Shown here: positions 27,335 to 37,100 of the stretch, piece after piece
Layout: every line of letters starts with the position of its first letter
How positions within the stretch are numbered: position 1 is the stretch's first letter
NCBI GenBank assembly: GCA_964607755.1
Contig: CAZSMC010000006.1
Coordinates: forward strand, 1 to 64,000
Direction: 5' to 3'
Length of the DNA: 64,000 nucleotides
Source: CAZSMC01 sp964607755
Lineage (GTDB): Bacteria > Zhuqueibacterota > Zhuqueibacteria > Residuimicrobiales > Krinioviventaceae
Position numbers and translations under genes: made by a program
Notes under the pieces: generated by a model
What the model was told of the DNA's origin: nothing
Databases searched by the model: none
What the model saw: only the letters and a program-made list of their open reading frames with translations

Positions 27335-28009
27335 TTATAACCGTCTGTATTCGCAATTTTCTTTTGTGCAGTACACGCAGGCATTGCCAGAGGCCTCTGC
27401 GGATTCTGCCGGACAAATACCAATCACACCAGAGAGTGATTTTCGTGGGGTCATAGAATAGTTGGAATTCAATGTCACATCTAATTTTTCAAAAGGTAGG
27501 AGTTTGAGAATATCTTTCTGGCTTTTGATGGACCAATCACAATAACCAGGACTATAGTGCCGGGTTATATCTTCGTCATCGTTTACTTTATCGCTGATCG
27601 TTTCGTAAAGATGAGTAACAGCAGATTCTGCAGCCAGAGACGCTGCGGTATCTAAAATATAACCGTAATCCGGGGATTCTTTTAAGGTCTTTTTAATGAG
27701 TTCATCAACTTTGGGACCCATGGTTATCAAGAAAACAACTGCTTTGTTACAATCCCGGAAAACTCGGGAAACTTTTTTACTGTCGAATGAAATATCATCA
27801 CTTAATCGGACTGAATCTTCCTGATATTCACAGGGTACCACCCGGTAAACAGCCCGTGGAGAGGAGTGTTTGTAAATTTCTTTCAAGGCTTTTTTTGCCT
27901 GGCGACGAACTCGGGATGAAACCTTTGTTCGCCGCTTTCCCCCAAGCCTTTCATAAAGAAATTTTATAGGGATGGAGAAAGGAATTGATTTTAACAATAC
28001 CGTTTTCAT
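27335..28009 (-). CDS. MetH-activation-domain-like protein, probable corrinoid reactivation partner
   Basis: 224 residues resembling the SAM-binding activation domain of B12-dependent methionine synthase, with the signature RHYSPGYCDWSI and an MTPRKSLSGVIG segment. The C-terminus has closely spaced cysteines (NACVYCTKENCEY) that could bind metal or a cluster. Stand-alone proteins of this type occur in MttB clusters and are thought to help restore the active Co(I) state or assist corrinoid handling. No RamA-type ferredoxin activase is seen in the window. First gene of the train; its stop is 10 bp before the next chosen start. Confidence 0.85.
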   Translation of the reverse strand: MKTVLLKSIPFSIPIKFLYERLGGKRRTKVSSRVRRQAKKALKEIYKHSSPRAVYRVVPCEYQEDSVRLSDDISFDSKKVSRVFRDCNKAVVFLITMGPKVDELIKKTLKESPDYGYILDTAASLAAESAVTHLYETISDKVNDDEDITRHYSPGYCDWSIKSQKDILKLLPFEKLDVTLNSNYSMTPRKSLSGVIGICPAESAEASGNACVYCTKENCEYRRL

Positions 28010-28686
28010 CGCAAAACCTCATTTTTTATGTCACATAGATTATTAATCATCATTGCTTAGAGTCTATGAATTACTCGTGAACGAACGTAACCGATACCAT
28101 CACTGATACGTCAAATTATCATCCACGGTCTAGGACAGATCTATGATAGACTGTTTATCTGTGATTCAATCGACAAATATTGTCCCGAACTTCTTTACAT
28201 GGTTAGAATAAGAAGGACAACAATCTGCTCTTTTCAGTCGGACTCTGCCGCCTTTTAAAAAGTTGTTCCCACAAAGATAATCGGGTTGGATAACTGCAGT
28301 TTTAAGCCTAAAACAAAGATTAACTTTTATAAAACAATACTTTGACAGTTACCACAATGACACACTGGAAATCATTTTGAAAAGTTCAACGTGCAACCCG
28401 CAGGAACATGTCTTTTGCGTTTAGAATACTATAACCCCGTTACCGCAAAAAACTGTTGTAAAGAAAAATGGTTCAGTTGATTCAAAGAATAGTCTCATAA
28501 TGGTATTTTTTTAATGAGCTTATTTTTTAAATGTTCTACCATAGTTATTACTTTGTAAAGGCGAAAAAATATAAGAATTTTAAATCATAAATCCAAATTT
28601 GAGAGCAGAATAATTGTCATATTAAAGAACAAGAAAAATCACGGCTTACTTTCCGTAATTTTTCTCAAGGGGCTTTTTTGAGGGAT
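28010..28686. other. Upstream region of the methyltransferase train
   Basis: About 680 bp without a gene; it should hold the promoter of the minus-strand train. I looked for a cobalamin riboswitch (B12-box-like GCCACTG) and did not see one. An inverted repeat (28633-28664) lies at its far end next to the hsp20 terminator. Confidence 0.5.
28633..28664. repeat. Inverted repeat, possible terminator
   Basis: GAAAAATCACGG and CCGTAATTTTTC, a 12-bp stem with one mismatch and an 8-base loop, followed on the plus strand by GGGGCTTTTTT. It could terminate plus-strand or minus-strand read-through between hsp20 and the methyltransferase train. Confidence 0.4.
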
Positions 28687-28713
28687 AAAAAAAACCCCCG
28701 AAAAATGCGGGGG
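28687..28713 (-). terminator. Rho-independent terminator of hsp20
   Basis: A CCCCCG / CGGGGG stem at 28695-28700 and 28708-28713 with a short AT loop, followed on the minus strand by a run of eight U. It sits just past the hsp20 stop codon. Confidence 0.85.
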
Positions 28714-28735
28714 CCACGTCATGTTTTGGATTCAT

Positions 28736-29167
28736 TTATTGAATCTCAATCTCCCGAGATTTCGCTTCTTCAGATTTTGGCAGTGTCAGATGCAGCACAC
28801 CATCTTTGTATTCTGCCTTGACTTTGCTTTCATCTACTTTGGTCGGTAATGTGACAGAGCGCCGGAACGCACCATAAGTGCGTTCTTCATAATAACGGTT
28901 TTCGTCTTCTTTCTTGTCTTCATAATTGCGTTCGCCCTGCAGCGTTAACACATTGTTCTGCAATGACACATTGATATCTTCTTTCTTCATACCGGGAATA
29001 TCAACATCGACAACGTAAGCATCTTTCTTTTCTTTGATATCCAGTCGAGGCGACCATACGGTTGATTCTTCTTCCCAGTTTCTCCAAACATCATCGAAAA
29101 AACGATCGATCATTCTGGGAAATCTCGGATAATCAATGTCACCACGATTTCTTCTCATGATAGCCAT
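28736..29167 (-). CDS. Small heat-shock protein, Hsp20/alpha-crystallin family
   Basis: 143 residues. A short N-terminal arm (FPRMIDRFFDDVW) is followed by an alpha-crystallin domain (about 40-130) with PRLDIKEKKDAYVV, VDIPGMKKEDI, the FRRSVTLP strand and the GVLHLTLPK end. It should act as an ATP-independent holdase in the cytoplasm. The start is fixed by a strong AAGGAGG site. Monocistronic with its own terminator. A palindromic element about 160 bp upstream could be an operator. Confidence 0.95.
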   Translation of the reverse strand: MAIMRRNRGDIDYPRFPRMIDRFFDDVWRNWEEESTVWSPRLDIKEKKDAYVVDVDIPGMKKEDINVSLQNNVLTLQGERNYEDKKEDENRYYEERTYGAFRRSVTLPTKVDESKVKAEYKDGVLHLTLPKSEEAKSREIEIQ

Positions 29168-29322
29168 GATTATACCTCCTTCTAATTTACGTTCTTTATT
29201 TACCTTTTTACTTAATTCACCCTTTTAATTTACAACTTGCATGCCAAATTTTTATCAATATGAAAGAGATGTTTTAATCTATTGATATTTAATAAATTAT
29301 GACCAGGGATATAACATTTAGC

Positions 29323-29360
29323 TTGACAGATCGGATAGCAAAGGTCTGTCAATTTGACAG
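29323..29360. promoter_or_regulatory. Candidate operator upstream of hsp20
   Basis: TTGACAGA at 29323-29330 and its exact reverse complement TCTGTCAA at 29345-29352, 14 bases apart, then a third TTGACAG at 29354-29360. The spacing is compatible with a dimeric repressor site. It does not match the CIRCE element. The function is inferred only from symmetry and position. Confidence 0.35.
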
Positions 29361-29466
29361 TGTGAATTTTAATTTTTGGCAGAGTTAAATGACATGTTGT
29401 CCTGGAGGAGAGAAATTTAGTGGAAAAATCAAAAAAATCCCCGCCAAAATGACCGGGAAAAAACGA

Positions 29467-29805
29467 TTAAAAACTGCCGAATTTCAGTTTGACCATAGCA
29501 TTCGGACCGCCAAATTCACCTGCCGAGAGGCCATCCAAATCGAATCCGGTTATCACATGGTAGCTGGCACCCACATCGACGCGCATCCAGGTAACCAAAT
29601 TAACTTCAATAGCGGCGGATGGCGTGGCAAAGTAGACCCAGTCCTTGTCCCAATTGCCACCTCCGCTTTCAACGCTATACTCAAAATTGCCGAATCCGGC
29701 GTGAATGCCTGCTATCCAGTGAAACATCTTGTCCGAATTCCATACGTACTCGAAATGAAGACCATGCAGATTCATTTTTGCATAAACTGGTTCATTTTCA
29801 CACAT
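29467..29805 (-). pseudogene. C-terminal part of an outer-membrane beta-barrel protein
   Basis: 112 residues with no signal peptide. Alternating amphipathic strands (LHFEYVWNSDKMFHWIAGIHAGFG, in two short strands) end in a terminal Phe (VKLKFGSF), the usual outer-membrane insertion signal. It looks like the last four to six strands of a porin-like protein whose 5' half is missing. It lies downstream of the FadL-like gene on the same strand. A genuinely short protein is possible but would lack export information. Confidence 0.5.
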
Positions 29806-29883
29806 TTCTTAAAATGGTCTGGTGTGAGAGGAAAAATACCGCTGTTTTATTTTAACAAAAAAAAGAAAACGAGCTATTTCAAA

Positions 29884-31446
29884 TTAAAAACGATAATCGA
29901 CACCGATCATCAAGTTGTTCACATTCATCGTATAAATACCCGCGACATTCTCGGCAACCAGCATGTTATCGTAGCTCCAGGTCAATATTTCTTTATCATC
30001 GATAAAAATTCGTTCGTAATTCAAAGAAACCGCAAACGGCCCTACTGGCATGGAAAGACCGAGGTACACGTTATTGCGGCGCCCGATTTCAGGAATTGAC
30101 GGCGATACTGTTTTATCTGTTGCCGCCCGGTTCTCTGTGGTAAATCCGCCGCGCAAGGTAAGCTGTCCAGCCTTGTATTCCGCACCAACACCTAATTTGA
30201 AGGTGTTGTCCCAATTCTGAGCCAACTGGGAAATTGTTTCGCCAGTTGTATCTTTTATTTTGATGACATCCCAGGCTGACCATTGGGTGTAATTAACATC
30301 TACAGCCAAAAGCACATTTGAGAGGCCGGAATAGCTAATGCCAAGTCCGACTTTCATGGGCAGGGGGACAGTGACCGTCGCTTCGGTATCGACAATATTG
30401 ACAACATCACCGGAATAAAAATCCGAGACAATTAAATATTGCTGAGAATCGATTTGTCCAGCTTTGAGCAGCTTGTCAATAATTTCATAAGTGTTTTCTG
30501 CCAATTTCTGATATTCCGGCGCATCAGCAAAATAGGTTGTTTGTCTGTAATCGCCGGATGGCTTGAAATCTGTGAAATATTGAAAGGTAGCGCCGATGCT
30601 TAAATCATCAATCGGTTTGTACATGATTCCAGCGTTTGCGCCGAAACTGGTGCCCTCGCTCTGCATTTCAACCTCGTTAATGAGATGATCAAATGGTGGT
30701 TTGCGCATTTGTTCTAATGTGGCTAATTGGCTTTCTTCTAATTTGTATTGCAGGTATTGATACAACGTTTCGTTGTACAAGTAAGGATTTTGCAAAAAAG
30801 CAGGTTGACGCAGACCAAGCTTACCTAGCAAAATACTGGCACCGACACCAACTGAAAGCCGGTCGCTCAGCTTTCGGGAAATTGTCGGATGAATGTCGAC
30901 AATCTGAATATCGCTCTCATATTCAAATTTCGGATAGGCGGCATTATACCCTTTATAATCATCAAAAGGAACTGGCCGGCCCTGGGGCTGGTTTATCGCT
31001 GTTTCGAGCACATCCCATTTTGCACCCCATGCCATGGGCACCCAAAGTCCAATGCCAAACGCCCACTTGCCAGTGCTGTAAGACACGCCAGCAGCCGGCA
31101 CTACAAAATCAATGGGCTCTCCGGATCGTTCTGTCTGAAAAGCCACACTAAAGCGTTTAAATGCACTGTCGTTATGTTCCTTATAGTAATGACTGTCACC
31201 TGCCTTGAACGTTCCTCTGGGCATGACGTATTCTATGCCCAATCCTGCTCTCCAGCCATCAGTAAAAGCCAGACCGGCGGGATTCCAATACATGGCGCTC
31301 CAATCATCGGCAATAGAACGATAACTGCCCCCCATCGCAGTTGCGCGCGTACCGACATTGGTTAATTCAATCCCTGCGGCAAAAAGCGAAGTGATTGTCA
31401 TAAGCATTAGATAGAGTGCGGTTCGCAGAAGTATGGATTTGGTCAT
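29884..31446 (-). CDS. FadL/OmpP1-family outer-membrane transporter
   Basis: 520 residues from the chosen start at 31446, which has a GGAGG site and opens a clean signal peptide. The N-terminus of the mature protein (ELTNVGTRATAMGGSYRS, then AMYWNPAGLA) is diagnostic of the FadL/OmpP1 family, which takes hydrophobic or aromatic compounds across the outer membrane. The C-terminus ends in a YRF barrel signal. It directly follows three arylsulfotransferase-like genes (38 bp), so it may import or export the aromatic compounds they act on. That link is inference from gene order. Confidence 0.88.
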   Translation of the reverse strand: MTKSILLRTALYLMLMTITSLFAAGIELTNVGTRATAMGGSYRSIADDWSAMYWNPAGLAFTDGWRAGLGIEYVMPRGTFKAGDSHYYKEHNDSAFKRFSVAFQTERSGEPIDFVVPAAGVSYSTGKWAFGIGLWVPMAWGAKWDVLETAINQPQGRPVPFDDYKGYNAAYPKFEYESDIQIVDIHPTISRKLSDRLSVGVGASILLGKLGLRQPAFLQNPYLYNETLYQYLQYKLEESQLATLEQMRKPPFDHLINEVEMQSEGTSFGANAGIMYKPIDDLSIGATFQYFTDFKPSGDYRQTTYFADAPEYQKLAENTYEIIDKLLKAGQIDSQQYLIVSDFYSGDVVNIVDTEATVTVPLPMKVGLGISYSGLSNVLLAVDVNYTQWSAWDVIKIKDTTGETISQLAQNWDNTFKLGVGAEYKAGQLTLRGGFTTENRAATDKTVSPSIPEIGRRNNVYLGLSMPVGPFAVSLNYERIFIDDKEILTWSYDNMLVAENVAGIYTMNVNNLMIGVDYRF

Positions 31447-31484
31447 TGTTCCTCCGGAGTCCAGTTGTGTATTCCTTTTGTAGT

Positions 31485-34049
31485 TCATTTTATCAATATT
31501 AATTTACCGGTGTCTGAAAAGGTCCGTTCTTCGGCAATAGCGCTGGCCTGCATATTATAAAAATAGACACCGGACGTCAAATCGCTGGCATCAACCGGCA
31601 CATCGTGGACACCAGCCGTGAATAATTGATCGTAAAGTTGCTTTTCAAGCTGACCTAAAATATTGTAAAGCGAGATCGATACACGGTTCGCCTGAGGCAA
31701 TTGAAAACGAATGGTTGTTGATGAATTAAATGGATTCGGATAGGCGCCAAATAATTTATAGTTTTTTAGCTCTTGAGGCTTTTCCCGGATTGCTGTTTCA
31801 TCTATTAATTTTAAAGAGACATTATCGACATACACATCGGCATTATTATCGCCAACGTTAATCACCACCCGTCCATTGGGATCGGACGGGTCTTCCATGT
31901 TAAATTCATAAGAGTAATGCCTTTTTGCCGGGCCTACCCCTGACAAGCCAATCTTGCTGTAATTGATCCACGGACTCTCATCCTGGCCGACTTTGGCTTC
32001 AATGGTTCGAGGCGATACAGCCCAGGCATCAAATTCAAAAAGATACTTTTCGCCCTGAACCAGAGGCATCTGGTTTTGCCGCAATTGCACCGCATAAACC
32101 GCATTACCGCCGTTGCTGATCTTAAAATGCGTTACACCGTCTTCAACGACCCAATCGGCTTCGCCACCTTGCAGCTCATAAATCCATGCGGCTTTGTTTC
32201 TGGAAAAATCACCATTGGGCACAAGATTAACATTAGCAGCAACGTTCTGCACGATAACCCGTTCTTCATTGGAATAGTCGCTTTCCGATCCATCCGGATA
32301 CACTGCCGTTACACGCATATTATAAACCGTATTGTTTTCGAGATTGGTCATCGTTTTAATTGTTTTTTTCGACGTGTCTAACAGAGCCGTCGAGTGCCGG
32401 GTTGGTCCACCGTAAATATTGTAATATTCAACATCCGGATCGCCAAATTTGTTGAATATCAGTTTCACCTGCTCAAGTCCCTGCTCGACATAAAGACTCG
32501 GTTTTTCCACATTACCATTCCATGGACAGCGAAAGGTGCGGTAACATTCGTCCGGAGAAGCCCAGTTCATTTCGTACACCACCTCGCCATTTGGCGTGAC
32601 TTCTGTTGCCTTGGGGCGGCTTGTCACAGCCCAGTTGATCAGCGAGTTTCCGTTTGGCAGGCGCTGATGGTTTCCCATATAATGAGAATATTCTGTACCT
32701 GGCGGATTTCGGTATTCCCACATTAGGGTAGCTGTCATATTTTCCACATCAAGTTTATATTCCACACCGCGCGAGACTTTGGGATTGCGGGAGGTACCGT
32801 TATCAAATACTGAATAATGATTGTCTCCCAATGCCAGGGCAGAATGCTGATTCTTAAATCCGTTCAGATCGTCGTTGACAAACTCGAATTGATTTTCCGG
32901 TCCGCCCAAACGCCAGATAAACTCTCCGGTGTGCCGGTTTATTTTTGACACTTCACTCAAATGCCGGCTGGATAAAATGATGTGACCGTCATCGTCGATA
33001 TCGATGGAATTCATGTGCGGAAAGCGGATATTATCGCCTTGCAGGTTTTCCAGTTCCAAAAATTGAATCACATCTTCGAAATGATCCCATGCCCGCCACT
33101 CAAAAATTTTATCGTGTTCGGCTGTAAATTCCTGGATACAGCATTCGCGGACCGTGGCATTTTTTCTGCCACCGCTCACATAAGCGCTCATATCTACATT
33201 CTCGTTGCGACGTCCGATGAGCAGGACATTGGCATTTTCCAGGATAATACATTCGTGTTCATCGGTGCTGTATCCATCAACGGCGCGGTATTCTGCTAAA
33301 AAATTGAAATCCTGATCAAAATTCAAAAACCGGTGGCCGCCGTGGCGTGCCAGCATGGTGATGGTGCCGTTTCGCTGAACTTTGAAATCACGGCGGCGGT
33401 CCGTGGTTCTCAGGTACCAGACCGGCGAGCCATCGTTATCGAAAATGATGTTGTATGGCGTGCCGCGTCCGCGATTGTTCAGGAAAATATAACCTTCGCC
33501 TGGCGCCTTGTTGACGCTGACATCGATGTGCGGAAAATCGCTTGGCACAGATACACCGTTAGGCATGATCCGAGCCTGACCGGCAGTCGGTTTGTTCAAT
33601 TCTCTCGAACTTTGTGATAAAGTGTTATCGTTAATTTCTTCATTCGCAGTCAAATCATCAAGCGGTTCAATAGGAGTAATATGAAAAACAAAAGAATGTT
33701 TTTCGATTCGCTCGATCGATGGTTTTGCGAAAACAGGTTCCAGCGTAACACTGACTGTTGCGCCATGTTCAAACAGCTCATCCGGTTCAAAAATCACAGT
33801 CCGGTTGTCTGAGGCAATTCGGGTCGTTCCGGAAATGATCCTATGGTCATCCCGAACACGAATAAATTTTTGCATATTCTCGAGTAATTGCGGCGATGCT
33901 TCATCGAATCTTACGATAATCGTCGTTTGCGGCGTTACCCGGGTTGCATTGTCTTTTGGATAGACGTACTGATATCCCGGTACACTCGAAGCAACGGCTA
34001 TACTCATCATTGAAAACAGTAGTATTGAAAAAAGACAGAAACGTTTCAT
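31485..34049 (-). CDS. T9SS-exported arylsulfotransferase-like protein, copy 1
   Basis: 854 residues: signal peptide (1-20), an Ig-like Big_5 domain (about 25-130; TTIIVRFDE), an ASST-type beta-propeller (about 165-500), an FN3 domain (about 505-600), a CBM4/9-like jelly roll (about 605-745; NLVPNGDFSRNKAAW), and a T9SS type A tail (AYPNPFNSS, SGVYFYNM). The propeller keeps family histidines in DEHECI, FPHMNSIDID, SSRHLSEV and NQHSAL. ASST enzymes move sulfate between phenols without PAPS; this remote branch could have another chemistry. It is third in a run of three paralogues, 52 bp after copy 2, and is followed by the FadL-like gene. Confidence 0.82.
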   Translation of the reverse strand: MKRFCLFSILLFSMMSIAVASSVPGYQYVYPKDNATRVTPQTTIIVRFDEASPQLLENMQKFIRVRDDHRIISGTTRIASDNRTVIFEPDELFEHGATVSVTLEPVFAKPSIERIEKHSFVFHITPIEPLDDLTANEEINDNTLSQSSRELNKPTAGQARIMPNGVSVPSDFPHIDVSVNKAPGEGYIFLNNRGRGTPYNIIFDNDGSPVWYLRTTDRRRDFKVQRNGTITMLARHGGHRFLNFDQDFNFLAEYRAVDGYSTDEHECIILENANVLLIGRRNENVDMSAYVSGGRKNATVRECCIQEFTAEHDKIFEWRAWDHFEDVIQFLELENLQGDNIRFPHMNSIDIDDDGHIILSSRHLSEVSKINRHTGEFIWRLGGPENQFEFVNDDLNGFKNQHSALALGDNHYSVFDNGTSRNPKVSRGVEYKLDVENMTATLMWEYRNPPGTEYSHYMGNHQRLPNGNSLINWAVTSRPKATEVTPNGEVVYEMNWASPDECYRTFRCPWNGNVEKPSLYVEQGLEQVKLIFNKFGDPDVEYYNIYGGPTRHSTALLDTSKKTIKTMTNLENNTVYNMRVTAVYPDGSESDYSNEERVIVQNVAANVNLVPNGDFSRNKAAWIYELQGGEADWVVEDGVTHFKISNGGNAVYAVQLRQNQMPLVQGEKYLFEFDAWAVSPRTIEAKVGQDESPWINYSKIGLSGVGPAKRHYSYEFNMEDPSDPNGRVVINVGDNNADVYVDNVSLKLIDETAIREKPQELKNYKLFGAYPNPFNSSTTIRFQLPQANRVSISLYNILGQLEKQLYDQLFTAGVHDVPVDASDLTSGVYFYNMQASAIAEERTFSDTGKLILIK

Positions 34050-34101
34050 AAATTTTTTCCCTTGTCAGTTGTGCACATGATTTGTCGAAATGTCATTCAG
34101 C

Positions 34102-37100
34102 TCATTTTACAAATATCATTTTTTTAACGGCTTGATAGCGATTTTTGCTCTTTGCACTTTTGGCTTGCATCTCGTAAAAATAAATGCCTGTGCTCTTATC
34201 AGAAGCGTCAAAATCGATGCTGTGCTGACCAGTCTGATGTGTGCGATTCACAAGCTCAGCAATTTCTTCGCCACGAATATTATAAACACGTAATTTTACA
34301 TTTGCGGCTTCCGGCACAAAATAAGAGATCGTTGTGCTCGTATTAAACGGATTGGGATAAGCAGGATACAACTCAAAAGTATCCGGCACCCGGGTTTCAC
34401 CGCCCTCCAGTACGCTGGTATCATTAACGATTTGAAAATTATCAAAATGCGCTTCGCACAGAGCGTTGTCGTTGTGCGCTGTGACTGCCAGTCCGATGTA
34501 CACCGTTTCATTCATATCGATCTGTTCCGAATCCACATAATTCCAGGATTCGCCGTCAGCGGATTCGTAACCGGTAAAAATATTCCCCCGGCGCACCAGT
34601 TTTATCCAGTAAGGCATTTTGAGATCGCCCTTGTTGGTATTGTGTGAACTTGCATTTTTCTCTATACGTCTTTGGAACGCCATGCCGTTATTTACAGTCG
34701 CGCACATCATGGCGTGCTTTGCTGCCGCATGAAGCGAATTTCGAATCATCACCCCGGCTTTGGCCCATTCGTGCGTGTCGCTCATGGACAGCACACGTGC
34801 CGAAAGTTCGACGTTGCCTTCCACTCGCTGATAGGCATAATGAAACTCATCTCTGTTGCCCCAGATATCATCGCCCGAGCCTTTGACCACGTACCGGTCC
34901 TGCCAGATACCGGCATCACCCTCGATGCTCGTTTGTCCGATATCACGGTGCATCCAGGGGGAAGACAATTCGCGAAGAGGCAGGTCATCATCAATATTTT
35001 TCAGCGAAACATTGTCGATATAAACGTCTTCGGAAGCGCCGCCGCAATTGAACACAATGCGCGCTTTATAATCAGAAGGATTCTCCATGAGAAACTCATA
35101 GGAAAAATGCCGTTTCGTTCTTCCCAGTGGTGTGGGATTGATTTTGCCATAGTTTTCATACGGACTCTCTGCCCGTTCAATTTTAGCATCGATGGCCCGG
35201 TTGCTTTCCGAGTAGGCATCGAATTCAAACACATATTTTTCACCTCGGACTATGGGAATATTTTCCTGTTTCAACTGCACGTTCCGGAAATCATCTCCGC
35301 CGTTATTAATATTGATGTGACAAAAGCCTTCGCTGGTCACATCAACTTGAGCCTCGGCATTCGTGACGGCAAAATCCCATTTATTTGTACTGTTCGAAAA
35401 ATTACCGTTCCGGACCATATTGTCACCAGGCGAAACCAGATTCACATAAATGTCTTCTTCGTTAGAAAAATCGCTTTCGACACCCTGATCGTCTACAGCA
35501 GTAACGCGAAAATAATAGCGCTGGTCATTTGGCAGACCGGTGATTTTTGCCAGCGTTGCCTTGGACGTATCCACCACGGTTGTCGGATTGGGTGCGTTAT
35601 CGCCGTAAATGTTATAATACTCGACGTTCGAATCGCCAAATTTATTAAAAACCAACGTCACGTTATCACTGCCCTGTTCAACAAACAACAGCGGTTTCTC
35701 GACAACACCATCCCAGGGAAAGCGAAACGTGCGATAAGTATGATAACCATCGACAAAATTCATCTCATAAACAACATTTCCATCCGGGGTAACTTCCATG
35801 GCCTTGGGTGAGTTCGATTTTACCCAGTTAATCAAGGTATTTCCATTTGGAAGCCGTTGAGCATTTCCCATATAATGCGTGTAATAATTTCTATTATCTG
35901 ATCCACGACATTCCCACACCAGAGTTGCCGTCATTTTTTCAGTATCGAGTACATATTCAACTGCGCGGGATTGTTTCGGGTTGTGTAAATTACCATTGTC
36001 AAAAACTGTATAATGATTATCGCCGAGCACTCGAATATCATGTTGCATGTTAAAACCATTGAGCTCATCATTAACAAATTCAAACTCATTATTTGCCCCG
36101 CCAAGCCGCCAGATAATCTGGCCAGTCTGCCGATGAATCTTTGTCACCTCGCTCAAATGACGGCTGGACAACAAAATATGTCCGTCCTCATCAATATCGA
36201 TGGCATTCATATGCGGAAATCGAAATGAATTGGCTCTGGGGTCTGCTTCATTTGGCTCACAATAACCAATAATATCAGCAGGGTCAAAGTTATCCCAGGC
36301 TCGCCACTGAAATATTTTTTCGTGGTCAGGGGTAAATTCCTGGATGCAGCATTCTCGAACATTGGCGTTTGTCTTGCCGCCCGCCACATATTGACTCATA
36401 TCAACAGTATCATTACGCCGGCCGATCAAAAGATAATGACCGTTTTCCAGCAACTGCATGCCGTGTTCATCAGTGCCGTATCCATCCACAGCTTTAAATT
36501 CATCGATTTGGTTAAAATTTATATCATAATTCACAAAACGGTGTCCGCCATCTCGGGCGAGCATGGTGATGGTACCGTTTTTCTGCACCTTAAAATCACG
36601 GCGGCGGTCTCCGTCCTTGAAACGATGGTACCACACCGGCGAGCCGTCGTTATCAAAAATAATGTTATAGGGACCTTCATTGCGCCAGTTATTAATAAAA
36701 ATATATCCATCGCCGGGATTCTTGTTGACAAAGACATCAATGTGCGGGAAATCGCTGGGAACCGAGACGCCGTTCGGCATGATCATCGCCCGACCCACAG
36801 CATCCGGTTTTGACAACGACGGCTGGACTTTTTCATCACGCTCGTCCGGCATGACAAAATCCGGCAAAGGTTCATTGTTGGGAGTCACTTTAAATTCGAA
36901 CGATGTCGGTTGAATCGTCTTGTTCAAAGTCCCAGTCACCTGGGGTGAGATAGTAACTGTCACCCGTTCCCCCGGTACATACTTTTGCTGGGGAGTAAAA
37001 ATGATGGTTTCATCATCGGAAGCAATTTTTGTATTGCCAGTCAGGTTGCCGCTCTTGCTCCCGCTTATCTGAACACATGAATGGAGATTCGTCAACGCTG

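Noticed and set aside
28010..28735. Cobalamin riboswitch upstream of the methyltransferase train
   Set aside because: I searched by eye on the minus strand for a B12-box-like core and the usual conserved elements and did not find them.
34672..35811. A 379-residue open frame on the plus strand
   Set aside because: It lies entirely opposite the well-supported ASST-like copy 2 and has no domain, signal or composition of a real protein.
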